Part shown: piece by piece, positions 1 through 9,186 of the stretch
How the letters are laid out: each line of letters opens with the position of its first letter
How positions within the stretch are numbered: position 1 is the first letter of the stretch
Origin: Nocardia flavorosea NBRC 108225
GTDB lineage: Bacteria; Actinomycetota; Actinomycetes; Mycobacteriales; Mycobacteriaceae
Length of the DNA stretch: 64,000 nt
Direction: 5' to 3'
NCBI RefSeq assembly: GCF_001613385.1
Contig: NZ_BDCG01000021.1
Location: 220,008-284,007 of the forward strand
Position numbers and translations under genes: made by a program
Notes under the pieces: model-generated
Databases searched by the model: none
What the model saw: only the letters and a program-made list of their open reading frames with translations
Told to the model about the DNA's origin: nothing

Positions 1-620
1 CCGCCCTGGCGACCCTCCGGCACGAAGGGCTGATCATCGGTGGCCAGGGCCGGCCGCCCGTAGTGCGCGATACCGCATCCGGGCAGCCGTTCGAAAGCCT
101 GGTCTCGTTCACCGCCTGGGCGGAGCGGATAGGCCGGACACCGGGACAGCGCACGGTAGAGATCGCGCGGCGCGGGGCGGGTGCGGCCGCGGCTACCGCG
201 CTGGGTATCGGCGAAGGTACGCCGGTTGTCGATGTCCTGCGGGTTCGTTCGCTCGACGGCGAACCGGTCATGCTGGAACGCGCCACCTTCGTGGAACCCG
301 TGGGCCGGCTGCTGTTCGATTTCGACCCCGACGCCTCGTCGATCTACGCTCACCTCGCCCGGCAGGGCGTCGATCTGCATTCGGCCCGGCACACCATCGA
401 CGCGCTGGCCGCCGACCGCCACGACGCGACACTGCTGGGTATCGCCCCGGGAGCCCCACTGCTGCGGGAACGGCGCCGCACGCTGACGGCGGCCGGGGAA
501 CCGGTCGAGTACGGCGACGATCGCTACCGCCCGGACAAGGTCACCTTCACCATCGACAACGCCCGCCCTGGAGTCCCGGGGACCACGCCCGATTTGCGGG
601 TCCGCAAACAGGCGGAATGA
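1..620 (+). CDS. GntR-family transcriptional regulator (UTRA domain), 5' end missing
   Basis: The reading frame is open from the window edge (frame begins at base 3) and ends at a TGA at 618-620, so the start and most of the winged-helix domain lie upstream. The first residues, ALATLRHEGLI, look like the end of the GntR wing helix. The remainder (ALGIGEGTPVVDVLRVRSLDGEPVM, then ERATFVEP and the closing EYGDDRYRPDKVTFTID) is a typical UTRA ligand-binding domain, the HutC-like effector module. Such proteins are small-molecule-responsive repressors. The ligand cannot be inferred because the 5' neighbour is not visible. Confidence 0.9.
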   Translation, partial: ALATLRHEGLIIGGQGRPPVVRDTASGQPFESLVSFTAWAERIGRTPGQRTVEIARRGAGAAAATALGIGEGTPVVDVLRVRSLDGEPVMLERATFVEPVGRLLFDFDPDASSIYAHLARQGVDLHSARHTIDALAADRHDATLLGIAPGAPLLRERRRTLTAAGEPVEYGDDRYRPDKVTFTIDNARPGVPGTTPDLRVRKQAE

Positions 621-1138
621 GTCGAATCTTCGCGGTGGTCACGTGTGTGCGCCGACCTGCGGAGTGCCGCGTAGACGCCCCCGACTCCGCGACGTTGCGG
701 ACAGGGAGGATCGCGCCGACAGTCGGATCCACCGCGCGGCCAGGCAAAATGACGGCCGAAGTAGTTCGGGCGCACGGTCGGCGCCGAGCCTTCGGGCCGG
801 GGACGGGTGTTCGGCGGCCGGGCGACACCGGCACTGGCTGTACCTGCCGCGCTGCGCGCGAGCCGACGAGGCAGCGATCCGGCGCGCCTTGGGACTCCGG
901 CCGCCCGGCGCACTCCGCACGCGGATAGGCCGAGGTGGATCGGAGCAGATGCCCGAGGGTGCCGAACGGGGCTGTGGGCGGCTGTCCGAGGTATCGGCCC
1001 GGTCGTGACGCGCCGTGGATTCTTACGGTTCGGTGCGCGGGAATATCGGTAGGCGGCAGAAAGCCCGGCAGCGTTTGCCGGGCCCGCGACGTCGCCGCAC
1101 ACTTGCCCCCGGTAGACCGAAACGCCCAGGGAGGCAGC
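621..1138. other. Intergenic region with a short hairpin
   Basis: No convincing gene is seen here: frames on both strands lack consistent codon bias and recognisable motifs. At 1063-1083 there is a perfect 8-bp stem (GCCCGGCA / TGCCGGGC) with a 5-base loop, about 55 bases upstream of the P450 start. It lies in the likely 5' leader of the P450 mRNA and could be a leader structure or a terminator for upstream transcription. Confidence 0.4.
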
Positions 1139-2338
1139 ATGTCCGAGCAGATCATCCAACTTCCGACACCCGGCGAGTCCATTCTCGAAACCCATGAGCG
1201 CATCCTGCGTGCGGGGGAGATCGTGCCGATCGAACTGCCCGGCGGGGTGCCCGCGTGGATCGCGGTGAGCCATCGCGCGGTGAGTGAAGTGCTCGACGAC
1301 AAGGTTTTCGGTAAACATCCCGCGCACTGTCCGGCGCTGCGCGACGGCACCATTCCCGCCGACTGGCCACTGCGGGCGCTCACCGACGCCGAACATATGC
1401 TCAACCAGGACGGCGCCGAGCATCGCCGGCTGCGGCAGACGATCAACAAGGCGTTCACTCCGGCGCGGATCGCGGCGCTGGAGCCGCGGATTCAGTGGAT
1501 CGCCGACGAACTGGCCGACAGTTTCCCGGCCGGGGACGAGGTCGACCTGATCGCGAACTACACCACCCCGTTGCCGGTCCGGGTGATCTGCGAGCTGTTC
1601 GGGGTGCCGGCCGACGAGCAACCGCAGCTGAAGGATTGGACGCTGACCATCGTTTCGGTCACCAGCAGCGGCGAGGAAGCGCAGGCGGCGATGGCGGCGA
1701 TGGGCGGGTATTTCGCCGAGCTGCTGCAGCGCAAACGCGCCGAACCGGGCGACGATCTCACCTCGGCGCTACTGGCGGCCAACGCGGAGAACGAGCTCAC
1801 CGACTCCGAGCTCATCAGCATGCTGTGGCTGGTGATCGTCGCCGGGCACGAGACCACGGTGCACCTGCTCGGTAACGCGGTGGTGGCCCTGCGGGAGTTC
1901 CCGGAGCAGCTCGCCCGCGCGCAGGCGGGGAACCGCTGGGCCGATGTGGTGGAGGAGGCGCTGCGCTACCGGTCTTCGGTGGTCGGCGCGCTCATGCGGT
2001 ATCCGCGCACCGATGTGACCGTCGCCGGGGTGCGTATCGCGGCGGGCACACCGACGCTGTGGCACGGCGGGGTCGGCCGCGACCCGCTGCGCTACTCCGA
2101 CGCCGAAGTGTTCGATATCGACCACGAGCACAAGGATCAGCTCGCCTTCGGCCGCGGACCGCATTTCTGCCTGGGCGCGCCTCTGGCCCGTCTGGAGAGC
2201 CGGATCGCGCTGGCCACGCTGTTCACCCGGTACCCGGAACTGACCTTGGCGGTGGACGCGAAGGAAATCGAGTACACGGTGCAGATCAGCACTGTCGGCC
2301 CGGTCGCACTGCCGGTGCGGCTGGGGCCGGCAGCGTAG
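1139..2338 (+). CDS. Cytochrome P450
   Basis: A 399-residue soluble bacterial class I P450. The I-helix oxygen-activation motif AGHETT is at about 235-240, the K-helix ExxR (EALR) at about 273-276, and the haem loop FGRGPHFCLG at about 337-346 with the thiolate ligand near Cys344. The start chosen is the ATG at 1139, preceded by GGAGG at 1130-1134; further upstream the frame has no P450 character. Electrons must come from a ferredoxin and ferredoxin reductase encoded elsewhere. It converges tail to tail with an AraC regulator only 11 bases away. The overall sequence resembles the CYP107/CYP105-type actinobacterial families; the substrate is unknown. Confidence 0.95.
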   Translation: MSEQIIQLPTPGESILETHERILRAGEIVPIELPGGVPAWIAVSHRAVSEVLDDKVFGKHPAHCPALRDGTIPADWPLRALTDAEHMLNQDGAEHRRLRQTINKAFTPARIAALEPRIQWIADELADSFPAGDEVDLIANYTTPLPVRVICELFGVPADEQPQLKDWTLTIVSVTSSGEEAQAAMAAMGGYFAELLQRKRAEPGDDLTSALLAANAENELTDSELISMLWLVIVAGHETTVHLLGNAVVALREFPEQLARAQAGNRWADVVEEALRYRSSVVGALMRYPRTDVTVAGVRIAAGTPTLWHGGVGRDPLRYSDAEVFDIDHEHKDQLAFGRGPHFCLGAPLARLESRIALATLFTRYPELTLAVDAKEIEYTVQISTVGPVALPVRLGPAA

Positions 2339-2349
2339 GACGGGGTGGT

Positions 2350-3303
2350 TCACGCCCGATGCGTGGCGATTTCGGCGCGGCGGCGCTGCCGGAACTCCCG
2401 CGGCGACTGACCGAAGCGTTCTTTGAACGCGGCGGAGAACCAGGCGGGCGTGAAACCGCATCGGGTAGCGAGTTCGGCGATGGACATGGTCGCGCGCGGA
2501 TCTTCCAGGGTCTCCCGGGCGACCCGCAGTGCTTCTTCCCGGCGCAGATCGCGGAACGTGGTGCCGGATTCGTGCAGCACTTCCCGCACTTGACGTTCCG
2601 ACCAGCCGAGCGCGTACGCGACAGCCGGTAGGCGCACATCACCGCGACCGATATTCGCGCGCAGGTAGCGCCGGATGCTTTCGGCGATCTCCGCGTGGTG
2701 TGCGCGCTGCGGTGCGGTATCCCCGGCCGCGAGCATGCACAGCAGTTCGGTGATCCGATCGCAGACCGCGGTGAATTCGCGTGCCGACAACCGGGACTGC
2801 TCGGCGTGGGTGCTGCGGATCATGGCGTCGGCGACCCGCCCCAGTCCGCGGGGCAGATCGAGGACACGGTTCATATGGGCGCGCGGGCGCAGCCGATGGT
2901 CGAGTTCGGTGCGCGGAACCTGTAATGCGAAGGCCGCGGAATCCGGAATGTCGAGATGGCAGGGGATTTCGAGGCCGGCTACGGTCGCGCGGCCCGGTGT
3001 GACGTGGGTGATGTCGTCTCGGAACCGGATCCCGAAGGGGCCGCGGTCGGGAATCACCACCCAGTAGAAATCGTCGCCCGGTTCGCGGCGGATATGGCCG
3101 GGCCTCCGATGGCACTGCCGCCGGCCGTGCTGATCCCAGCGCAGCAGCGTATAGGTCGCCGATTCCTGGGTGGTGAGCCCGGCCCGCCATTCGGGCTCGT
3201 CGCCGAATTCATGTGCCATCGGCACGAATCCGTCGGCCAGACCGGCGAACGATTCGGGACCGCATGCGGTCACGCTGCTCCAGCGCACGAGTGGCCCTCC
3301 CAT
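2350..3303 (-). CDS. AraC-family transcriptional regulator
   Basis: A 317-residue regulator. The N-terminal two thirds looks like the AraC-binding-like (cupin-type) sensor found with actinobacterial P450 regulators. The C-terminal about 100 residues carry the double helix-turn-helix: LPAVAYALGWSERQVREVL and then MSIAELATRCGFTPAWFSAAF, with the usual FGQSPREFR ending. The start used is the ATG at 3303, giving a full-length family member. It is convergent with the P450, so it may control that gene or an upstream one, but no binding site was recognised. The ligand is unknown. Confidence 0.92.
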   Translation of the reverse strand: MGGPLVRWSSVTACGPESFAGLADGFVPMAHEFGDEPEWRAGLTTQESATYTLLRWDQHGRRQCHRRPGHIRREPGDDFYWVVIPDRGPFGIRFRDDITHVTPGRATVAGLEIPCHLDIPDSAAFALQVPRTELDHRLRPRAHMNRVLDLPRGLGRVADAMIRSTHAEQSRLSAREFTAVCDRITELLCMLAAGDTAPQRAHHAEIAESIRRYLRANIGRGDVRLPAVAYALGWSERQVREVLHESGTTFRDLRREEALRVARETLEDPRATMSIAELATRCGFTPAWFSAAFKERFGQSPREFRQRRRAEIATHRA

Positions 3304-3393
3304 CGATCAGGATCGGCCGTCCACCCGCCGATTCGATCAGCGCAATCACCCTACTGGCTCCGCGGGCCCCGGTCCGTTGTGCCCGCGGCCGGT

Positions 3394-4326
3394 TCACGAA
3401 AGGGCCGCTACCACCTCGCAGTACCGGGCGGCATCTTCCGGGCGCTCGTCCTCCAGCGACCACGCGATCTCCTCCATGGCACGGAGGTACGCCCAGGCAC
3501 GGGCTCGTTCACGATCCACTTCGAGACCGTCGGCAGTTGCCGCGAGTACCCGGCGCGCCAGGGCGGGGCCGGGTTCTGTTTCGACCTGCTTCAGAATGAG
3601 GAATCCCGCATCGAAGGCCGCCTCGCCCAGGAATGCCTTCGGATCGATCAGCAGCCACGGCTCCCGTTCGGCGGCCACGATATTGCCGAGATGGGTATCA
3701 CGGTTGACGATCAGCAGCGGCCCGTCCGGGACGGTCAGCCACCTACGGAGGTCGCGGGCGCGGGCGGTGACCGCATCCGGAAGATAGCTGGTCATCTCGG
3801 GCGTGAAAAGTTGCTGCTCCCAATCGGAAACAATATCGGCCACCAGCGGCAGCGCGGGATATCGGGCCGGAATATCGGTGGGTGGGCGGCGCAGCCGGCG
3901 ATACAGTGCGCAGGCGATCTGGATCTTGCCCGCGTTCTCCGGCCTACCTTCCAAGGGAATCCGCGGCTGCGCGATCAGCGGTGTTCCGGGACGTGCCCAT
4001 TCGAGCAGCAATGCGCCACTGGCAGAGTCGAAATCGTAGAGGCGTGCCGCGCCGTCACCCGAGTAGCAGTACATTCCGGTGGCCTCACCGGCGTTCTCCT
4101 CATCCGGTACCGCGATCTTGAGTACCGCCACCGAACCGTCGCCGCGCCGCACCGGCGCCACGAAGGAATGCGTACCGCCGGCGAACGGCCGCCCGATCAG
4201 CTCGAGGTCCCATACCCGGCACTGCCGGTCGACCACGGCGGGCAGATCCGCGAGCCAGCGGTCGCCGCGTTCCTCGAAGATGGTGCGAATAGTGTCCACC
4301 ACAACGGGCGGGAGGCCGAGCGTCAT
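3394..4326 (-). CDS. Aminoglycoside/hydroxyurea-type phosphotransferase (streptomycin 6-kinase-like)
   Basis: About 310 residues from the ATG at 4326; a longer reading frame upstream lacks family character. The C-terminal half holds the kinase catalytic region NRDTHLGN (Asp and Asn of the Brenner-type loop, with Arg in place of the usual His-Gly) followed by LLIDPKAFLGE, the DPK metal-binding motif typical of the APH(6)/hydroxyurea kinase family. The N-terminal lobe has the VAVLKIAVPDEE ATP-binding strand. Known family members phosphorylate streptomycin or hydroxyurea; many chromosomal copies have no proven substrate. It is divergent from the esterase at 4466 with about 140 bases between them. 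A resistance role is possible but unproven. Confidence 0.85.
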   Translation of the reverse strand: MTLGLPPVVVDTIRTIFEERGDRWLADLPAVVDRQCRVWDLELIGRPFAGGTHSFVAPVRRGDGSVAVLKIAVPDEENAGEATGMYCYSGDGAARLYDFDSASGALLLEWARPGTPLIAQPRIPLEGRPENAGKIQIACALYRRLRRPPTDIPARYPALPLVADIVSDWEQQLFTPEMTSYLPDAVTARARDLRRWLTVPDGPLLIVNRDTHLGNIVAAEREPWLLIDPKAFLGEAAFDAGFLILKQVETEPGPALARRVLAATADGLEVDRERARAWAYLRAMEEIAWSLEDERPEDAARYCEVVAALS

Positions 4327-4465
4327 CGACTCAGCTTGCGTCCCCGCCTCCGTTTCGACAACCGGATTTACGGGTATCGAACCGTGCCGGCAGGTGCCGT
4401 GACTCCAGTAGGCTGCGATGGCCGGGGCTCCCGCCCCCGCACGACAGCGAGAGGACGGCTCGTCG

Positions 4466-5389
4466 ATGCCTTCGCCCATCTTCCATCCCGACCTGCGCCT
4501 GGCCCGCTTGCTGCCTCGTTCGGTCGTGCATCCCCGCACGATCCGCACGATCCGGCGCCTCACCGATCGCGCGGGGCGGGCCCGGCCGGCGGGCGGGACC
4601 ATCGAACGGGTCGACGAGACGGTGACGGTCCGGGTGTTCCGGCCCGACACCTCCGGGCAGCCCGGGCCGGCCCTGTTGTTCATCCACGGTGGGGGCTATG
4701 TCATCGGCAATGCCGCGATGGGGGACCGGTTCTGCCGCGCGGCCGCCCGCCGTCTCGGGATCGTGGCGGCCTCGGTGGAATACCGGCTGGCGCCGGAGCA
4801 CCCGTTTCCGGCGCCGCTCGACGACTGTTACGCGGCTCTGCGCTGGCTGGCCGGGCAACCCGGCGTCGACCCCGACCGTATCGCGATCGTGGGAGAGAGC
4901 GCGGGCGGTGGGCTCGCCGCGGCACTGGCGCTGCTGGCCCGCGACCGCGGCGAGGTGCGGCCGGTACTCCAGCTGCTGTCCTATCCCATGCTGGACGACC
5001 GGACGGCCGCCGATACCTCACTCGATGCCACGCGGATGCGTATGTGGAGCCCGCGCAGCAACCGGTTCGGCTGGGCTTCCTATCTGGGTGGCCTCGCCGG
5101 CGATGAGATACTGCCGTTGGCGTCCCCAGGGCGTGGTGACGATTTCACAGGGCTACCACCGGCCTGGATCGGCGTGGGAACCAACGATCTCTTCCACGCC
5201 GAAAACGTGGCCTATGCCGAGCGGTTGCGCGCCGCCGGGGTGTCCTGCGAGCTGTACGAGGTCGACGGCGCCTACCACGGTTTCGATCTGGTCGAGGCGA
5301 GGACCGGTGTCGGGCGGGCGTATCGGGAGGCGCGATTCACCGCGCTGTCGGCGGCACTCGGCGACGGCGACCGGCTACCGTCGTCATAA
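4466..5389 (+). CDS. Alpha/beta hydrolase, hormone-sensitive-lipase (LipH/LipI) type
   Basis: About 307 residues from the ATG at 4466, which has GAGAGGACGG upstream. The oxyanion-hole motif HGGGYVIG is at about 75-82. The nucleophile motif is GESAGGG, and the acid/His end is seen in the run to DGAYHGFDL. This is the Abhydrolase_3 (HSL) layout of mycobacterial LipH-type carboxylesterases acting on short-chain esters. No signal peptide is seen, so it is probably cytoplasmic. It is divergent from the kinase at 3394-4326. Confidence 0.9.
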   Translation: MPSPIFHPDLRLARLLPRSVVHPRTIRTIRRLTDRAGRARPAGGTIERVDETVTVRVFRPDTSGQPGPALLFIHGGGYVIGNAAMGDRFCRAAARRLGIVAASVEYRLAPEHPFPAPLDDCYAALRWLAGQPGVDPDRIAIVGESAGGGLAAALALLARDRGEVRPVLQLLSYPMLDDRTAADTSLDATRMRMWSPRSNRFGWASYLGGLAGDEILPLASPGRGDDFTGLPPAWIGVGTNDLFHAENVAYAERLRAAGVSCELYEVDGAYHGFDLVEARTGVGRAYREARFTALSAALGDGDRLPSS

Positions 5390-5523
5390 CAAGTCCCCGG
5401 TCGGCGTGCATCGCCGGTGAAACCCCGCCGCTTCGTGGGGCATCGTCACGGGCGCGGCCGAGCAGTGGACTCGCCGGCCGCTTCTGTCGCGCGGAATCGC
5501 GCCACGCGGTCGTCCGGTTGTGA

Positions 5524-6345
5524 TCAGTTTCGATGTGGCCGGGCGGACCCGTACTGCCGCAGGACCACCGGGATCGTAACGATCAGCGCCACCGTGAGCC
5601 AGATCGCGGACGCTGCCACTGGTTCGCGCAGCGGCCATGCCGCGTCCGCCGCGACCGAGCCGGGGGCGCCGAACAGTTCTCGCAGCGCGGCGACGACGGC
5701 GCTGACGGGATTCCACTCCGCGAACGCACGCAGTGGTCCGGGCATGGTCTCGGTCGGTACGAAGACATTGGAGAACATGATCACGCCGAAGATCAGTGGT
5801 GCGGTCTGCTGCAGCATCTGTTCGTCCCGGATCACCGCGCCCAGGCATATCCCGGCCCAGCTCAGCGTGAACCGGAACAGCAGTAGTAGCGCTACGGCGG
5901 TGAGTATTTCGACGGGGGCCGCGTCGATCCGCCAGCCCGCGGCCATGCCGATACCGGACATGGCGGCCAGCGCGACACCTCCGGTGAGGGTTTCCGCGAG
6001 CGCGAGTCCGGCGGGAACCGCGAACGCGGGAAGCGGTAATGCCCGGAAGCGGTCGGTGAGTCCACTGTTCAGATCGGCATTGGCGGTCGACGCGGTGGCG
6101 GTGAGCCCCATGGCCGCGACCAGGACGAGAACGCCGGGGGTGAGGTACGAGCGGTAGGCCGCGGTATCGGCGGTACCCGCGAGTGCACCGCCGAAAACGA
6201 AACCGAACAGCAGCATCATGCCCGCGGGTGCGGCCAGGGTTATCGCGAGCAGACCTGGAGAATGCCGGTAGGCGGTGAGTACGCGGCCGAATGTGGTCGC
6301 GGTGGCGGCGAACGCGGTGGGCGGGCGTGGGGTGCGGGTGATCAT
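5524..6345 (-). CDS. ABC-2 type transporter permease (DrrB-like)
   Basis: A 273-residue membrane protein with about six hydrophobic segments. It begins with a short cytoplasmic tail ending in TAYRHSPGLLAITLAAPAGM and carries the ABC-2 permease signature region IFGVIMFSNVFVPTETMPG, typical of daunorubicin-resistance DrrB-like exporters. Its ATG overlaps the stop of the ATPase gene by four bases (ATGA at 6342-6345), so the two are translationally coupled and form one exporter. The substrate is unknown. Control is probably by the divergent TetR protein at 7390. Confidence 0.93.
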   Translation of the reverse strand: MITRTPRPPTAFAATATTFGRVLTAYRHSPGLLAITLAAPAGMMLLFGFVFGGALAGTADTAAYRSYLTPGVLVLVAAMGLTATASTANADLNSGLTDRFRALPLPAFAVPAGLALAETLTGGVALAAMSGIGMAAGWRIDAAPVEILTAVALLLLFRFTLSWAGICLGAVIRDEQMLQQTAPLIFGVIMFSNVFVPTETMPGPLRAFAEWNPVSAVVAALRELFGAPGSVAADAAWPLREPVAASAIWLTVALIVTIPVVLRQYGSARPHRN

Positions 6346-7301
6346 CGGTGCGTCCTTGCGGTGGGGCCGGTCAGGGCCAGGAAAGCGTCGTCGAGGGTGG
6401 CGCGCCGGCGGCCGATGTCATGTACTTCGATACCTGCCTCTTCGAGGGCGCGCAGGATCGGCAGCAGCGGTATCTCCGCGCCCGGAAACGAATACGACAG
6501 GGGCGCAGTTTTTTCTGTTTCGTCCGCCGTGTCGCCGGGTGGTGCGGCGATACCGCCGAAACCCGTCAGTACGGAGTCGATTTCGTGACGGCGGCGTGGG
6601 TCCGCGATCAGGTCCAGCCCGCCGCCGATACTCGCCGTGAGCTCGTGCGGTGTCCCCGTGGCGATCACCCGGCCACTGTCGAGGATGGTCACCGAATCCG
6701 CGAGCCGGTCGGCCTCGTCCAGGTATTGGGTGGTGAGCAGGACGGTGGTGCCTTCCTTCACGAAATCCTTGATGTAGCCGTAGATCTGGTTGCGGCTGCG
6801 GGGGTCGAGTGCGGTGGTCGGCTCGTCCAGGAAGAGGACGGCCGGGCGCACCACCATCGCCGCGACGATATCCAGCCGGCGGCGCATTCCGCCCGAGTAA
6901 TCCCGGGCGAGACGATCGGCAGCAGCACCGAGATCGAACCGTTCGAGCAGCTCACCGGCATGCGTGCGGGCTTGCCGGGCCGGGAGCCCGTTCATCCGGC
7001 CGAACATGGTGAGATTCTCCAGCCCGGTGAGCCGGGGATCGACGGCGTGGAACTGGCCGACTGAGCCGATCCGCTTTTTCACCTCGGTGGTTTCGCGCGC
7101 GATGTCGTATCCGGCGATCCTGGCGGACCCCGCATCGGGCCGCAGCAGGGTGGCCAGCATGCGTACCGTCGTGGTCTTCCCGGACCCGTTGGGTCCGAGC
7201 AGGGCATGCACTCGTCCGGGTTCCACCTGTAGGTCGACGGTGTCGACCACGGTCTGTCCGCCGTATCTCTTCGTCAGCCCACCGGCCTGGATCGCCGTCA
7301 T
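6342..7301 (-). CDS. ABC transporter ATP-binding protein (DrrA-like)
   Basis: A 319-residue ATPase from the ATG at 7301, which follows an AAGGAG ribosome binding site. The Walker A motif is GPNGSGKTTT, the signature is YSGGMRRRLDI, and Walker B is VLFLDEPTTALDPRS, followed by the H-loop region. The C-terminal extension after the ATPase core (ending ATLDDAFLALTG) is characteristic of the DrrA/daunorubicin-resistance group. It lies first in an operon with the permease. The promoter region contains two copies of GAAC-N3-GTTC, expected to be the operator of the divergent TetR regulator. Confidence 0.95.
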   Translation of the reverse strand: MTAIQAGGLTKRYGGQTVVDTVDLQVEPGRVHALLGPNGSGKTTTVRMLATLLRPDAGSARIAGYDIARETTEVKKRIGSVGQFHAVDPRLTGLENLTMFGRMNGLPARQARTHAGELLERFDLGAAADRLARDYSGGMRRRLDIVAAMVVRPAVLFLDEPTTALDPRSRNQIYGYIKDFVKEGTTVLLTTQYLDEADRLADSVTILDSGRVIATGTPHELTASIGGGLDLIADPRRRHEIDSVLTGFGGIAAPPGDTADETEKTAPLSYSFPGAEIPLLPILRALEEAGIEVHDIGRRRATLDDAFLALTGPTARTHR

Positions 7302-7318
7302 GTCCACTCCTTGATTGG

Positions 7319-7365
7319 GAACGTCGTTCGCAGTCGACGCTAGCTGAATGCGAACAGTGTTCGCA
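7319..7365. promoter_or_regulatory. Two TetR operators between exporter and regulator
   Basis: Two inverted repeats share the form GAAC-N3-GTTC, at 7319-7329 (spacer GTC) and 7352-7362 (spacer AGT). The second extends to a 17-base palindrome, TGCGAACAGTGTTCGCA, at 7349-7365. Their centres are 33 bp apart, about three helical turns, so dimers would bind the same DNA face. They lie in the 88-bp gap between the divergent ABC operon and tetR, which fits repression of both. Confidence 0.7.
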
Positions 7366-7389
7366 ACTGGCTCGAGGCATGCTTGACCG

Positions 7390-8079
7390 ATGCCCTCCGC
7401 TGAACCGACGAACGCGCTGTGGCTACGGGCCGGCGACACCAAACCCGGACCACGCCCCGGCCTGAGCCTCGACGACATCGCGGCGGTCTGCGTCCGGCTG
7501 GCCGACGCCGAAGGCCTGCGGGCGCTGTCGATGCGGCGGATCGCCGAGGAACTGGGCACCGGCGCTGCCTCCCTGTACCGCTATGTGTCGGGCAAAGAGG
7601 ATCTCGTCGCCCTGATGTACGACCTGGTCGCCGGCGAATACGAATTCGCGCCCCTCACCGGGGACCTCCGGGCCGATGTTCTGGACGTCGCCGAACAAGC
7701 GCGCGCCATGCACCGCCGGCACCGCTGGCTGATCGAAGCGAACCCGCGCAGCCTCGGCCCGCACGGCCTGCGCTACCTGGACCATATGGTCGCGGTACTG
7801 GCGCCTGCGGAGCTGCGGCCGGCCGAGATCATGACCGGTATCGCGATGATCTCCGGGTGGATTACCGTTTTTGCCGGTCAGGAGGCCACCGGGCAGCCGT
7901 TGCCGACTCAGGGCGGGGGCGCCGGGCATATCGCCGCCATGCTCGTCCAGGGGCATTATCCGCACCTCGCCGCGCTCTTCGCCGAACCCGACGCCCCTGG
8001 TGAACCGGGTATCGACAATGACGCCGTATTCCGGGCCGGGGTCGACGCGCTGCTGTTCGGTATCGCGGGCCCGCGCTGA
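7390..8079 (+). CDS. TetR-family regulator of the adjacent ABC exporter
   Basis: A 229-residue TetR protein. The helix-turn-helix is MRRIAEELGTGAASLYRYVSGKEDLVALM at about 45-75, and the ligand domain resembles TetR_C (tetracycline-repressor C-terminal) types such as those guarding DrrAB-like pumps. It is transcribed divergently from the ABC genes across a gap holding two matched palindromes. The usual circuit would be repression of pump and regulator until the exported drug binds. Confidence 0.92.
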   Translation: MPSAEPTNALWLRAGDTKPGPRPGLSLDDIAAVCVRLADAEGLRALSMRRIAEELGTGAASLYRYVSGKEDLVALMYDLVAGEYEFAPLTGDLRADVLDVAEQARAMHRRHRWLIEANPRSLGPHGLRYLDHMVAVLAPAELRPAEIMTGIAMISGWITVFAGQEATGQPLPTQGGGAGHIAAMLVQGHYPHLAALFAEPDAPGEPGIDNDAVFRAGVDALLFGIAGPR

Positions 8080-8335
8080 CGCACCTTCACTGCGACGCCG
8101 CTTGTCACGGGCAGGGCAGGGGGTGAAATGTCCTCCCGGCCGCGTCCGGCAGCCCCGAGTTCGGAAGTCGACGGCTCGGCGCCGGGCCCGCTGCTCCGGA
8201 CCCGTACCGGACCAGCGGGGCCGAACGGGATATCAATACGGTGCGCGAATACGCGCGCAACAAAGGTTCGGCCGGTCGAGTAACTCTTCCTCGCAGTGCT
8301 CGGCGCTGCGGCGTGACCGATGGCAGACTGCGGGT

Positions 8336-8998
8336 ATGAGTACACCCGAGTGGGCGGATGTGGACCGGTACGTGGTGGACCATCTCGTGCGCGACGACGC
8401 GGCAAACGCGACGCTGCGGGCGAACGCGGAGGCCGGACTGCCGTCGATCGACGTTTCCGAGGCCCAGGGGAAATTCCTCCACCTACTGGCTCGATCGACC
8501 GGTGCCGGACGAGTGCTGGAAATCGGCACGCTGGGCGGATTCAGCACCCTGTGGCTGGCCCGCGCGGTCGGCGCGGGCGGTCAGGTGGTCACGCTCGAGT
8601 TCGAGCCACGCCATGCACAGGTCGCGCGGGAAAACCTGGACCGGGCGGGAGTCGGCGATGTGGTCGATATCCGGATCGGCGCGGCGATGGAATCGCTACC
8701 GGTCCTGGCCGAGGAACAACCCGAACCGTTCGACCTGGTATTCATCGACGCCGACAAGGTGAACAACTCCGGCTACGTGCGGTGGGCTCTGCGATTGAGC
8801 CGGCCCGGAGCGGTCATCGTCGTCGACAATGTGGTCCGTGGCGGGCGTCTCGCCGACGAGGCCTCCGACGACCCCGCCGCCCGCGCGAGTCGCGACCTGG
8901 TCGAACTGCTGGCCGCGGAACCGCGGCTGGACGCCACTGTCGTGCAGACGGTCGGGGCGAAGGGCTGGGACGGTTTCGCGTTCGCCGTCGTGAACTAG
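8336..8998 (+). CDS. O-methyltransferase, caffeoyl-CoA OMT-like (family 3)
   Basis: A 220-residue SAM-dependent O-methyltransferase starting at the ATG at 8336. Motif I is VLEIGTLGGFSTLWLA at about 60-75, followed by the SAM-ribose acidic strand VVTLEFEPRHA. The metal- and SAM-binding segment is FDLVFIDADKVNN, then IVVDNVVRGG with the DN pair that ligates the divalent metal. Homologues in Mycobacteriales methylate catechols and flavonoid-like compounds. It stands alone, with a 256-base gap upstream in which nothing else was recognised. Confidence 0.92.
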   Translation: MSTPEWADVDRYVVDHLVRDDAANATLRANAEAGLPSIDVSEAQGKFLHLLARSTGAGRVLEIGTLGGFSTLWLARAVGAGGQVVTLEFEPRHAQVARENLDRAGVGDVVDIRIGAAMESLPVLAEEQPEPFDLVFIDADKVNNSGYVRWALRLSRPGAVIVVDNVVRGGRLADEASDDPAARASRDLVELLAAEPRLDATVVQTVGAKGWDGFAFAVVN

Positions 8999-9186
8999 CC
9001 ACAGGCCGCGGTCGACGGGCCGCACCGCAGCGGTTCTGCGCCGGGGCGTGCCGTGGACAGCCGGCGGAGCGGACCGGCCGGGGCGGTGGTCACCCGATCG
9101 TCGCCGCAGCCCCGGCCGGCGGATCCGACGAGACCGCGGTGCACCGGTGTCTCGACGAGGGCAAAGTTTTCCGGCCTCCGCCCGAA

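Noticed and set aside
1139..5389. P450, AraC, kinase and esterase as a biosynthetic gene cluster
   Set aside because: No core synthase gene is present and gene orientations are mixed, so a cluster is not supported.
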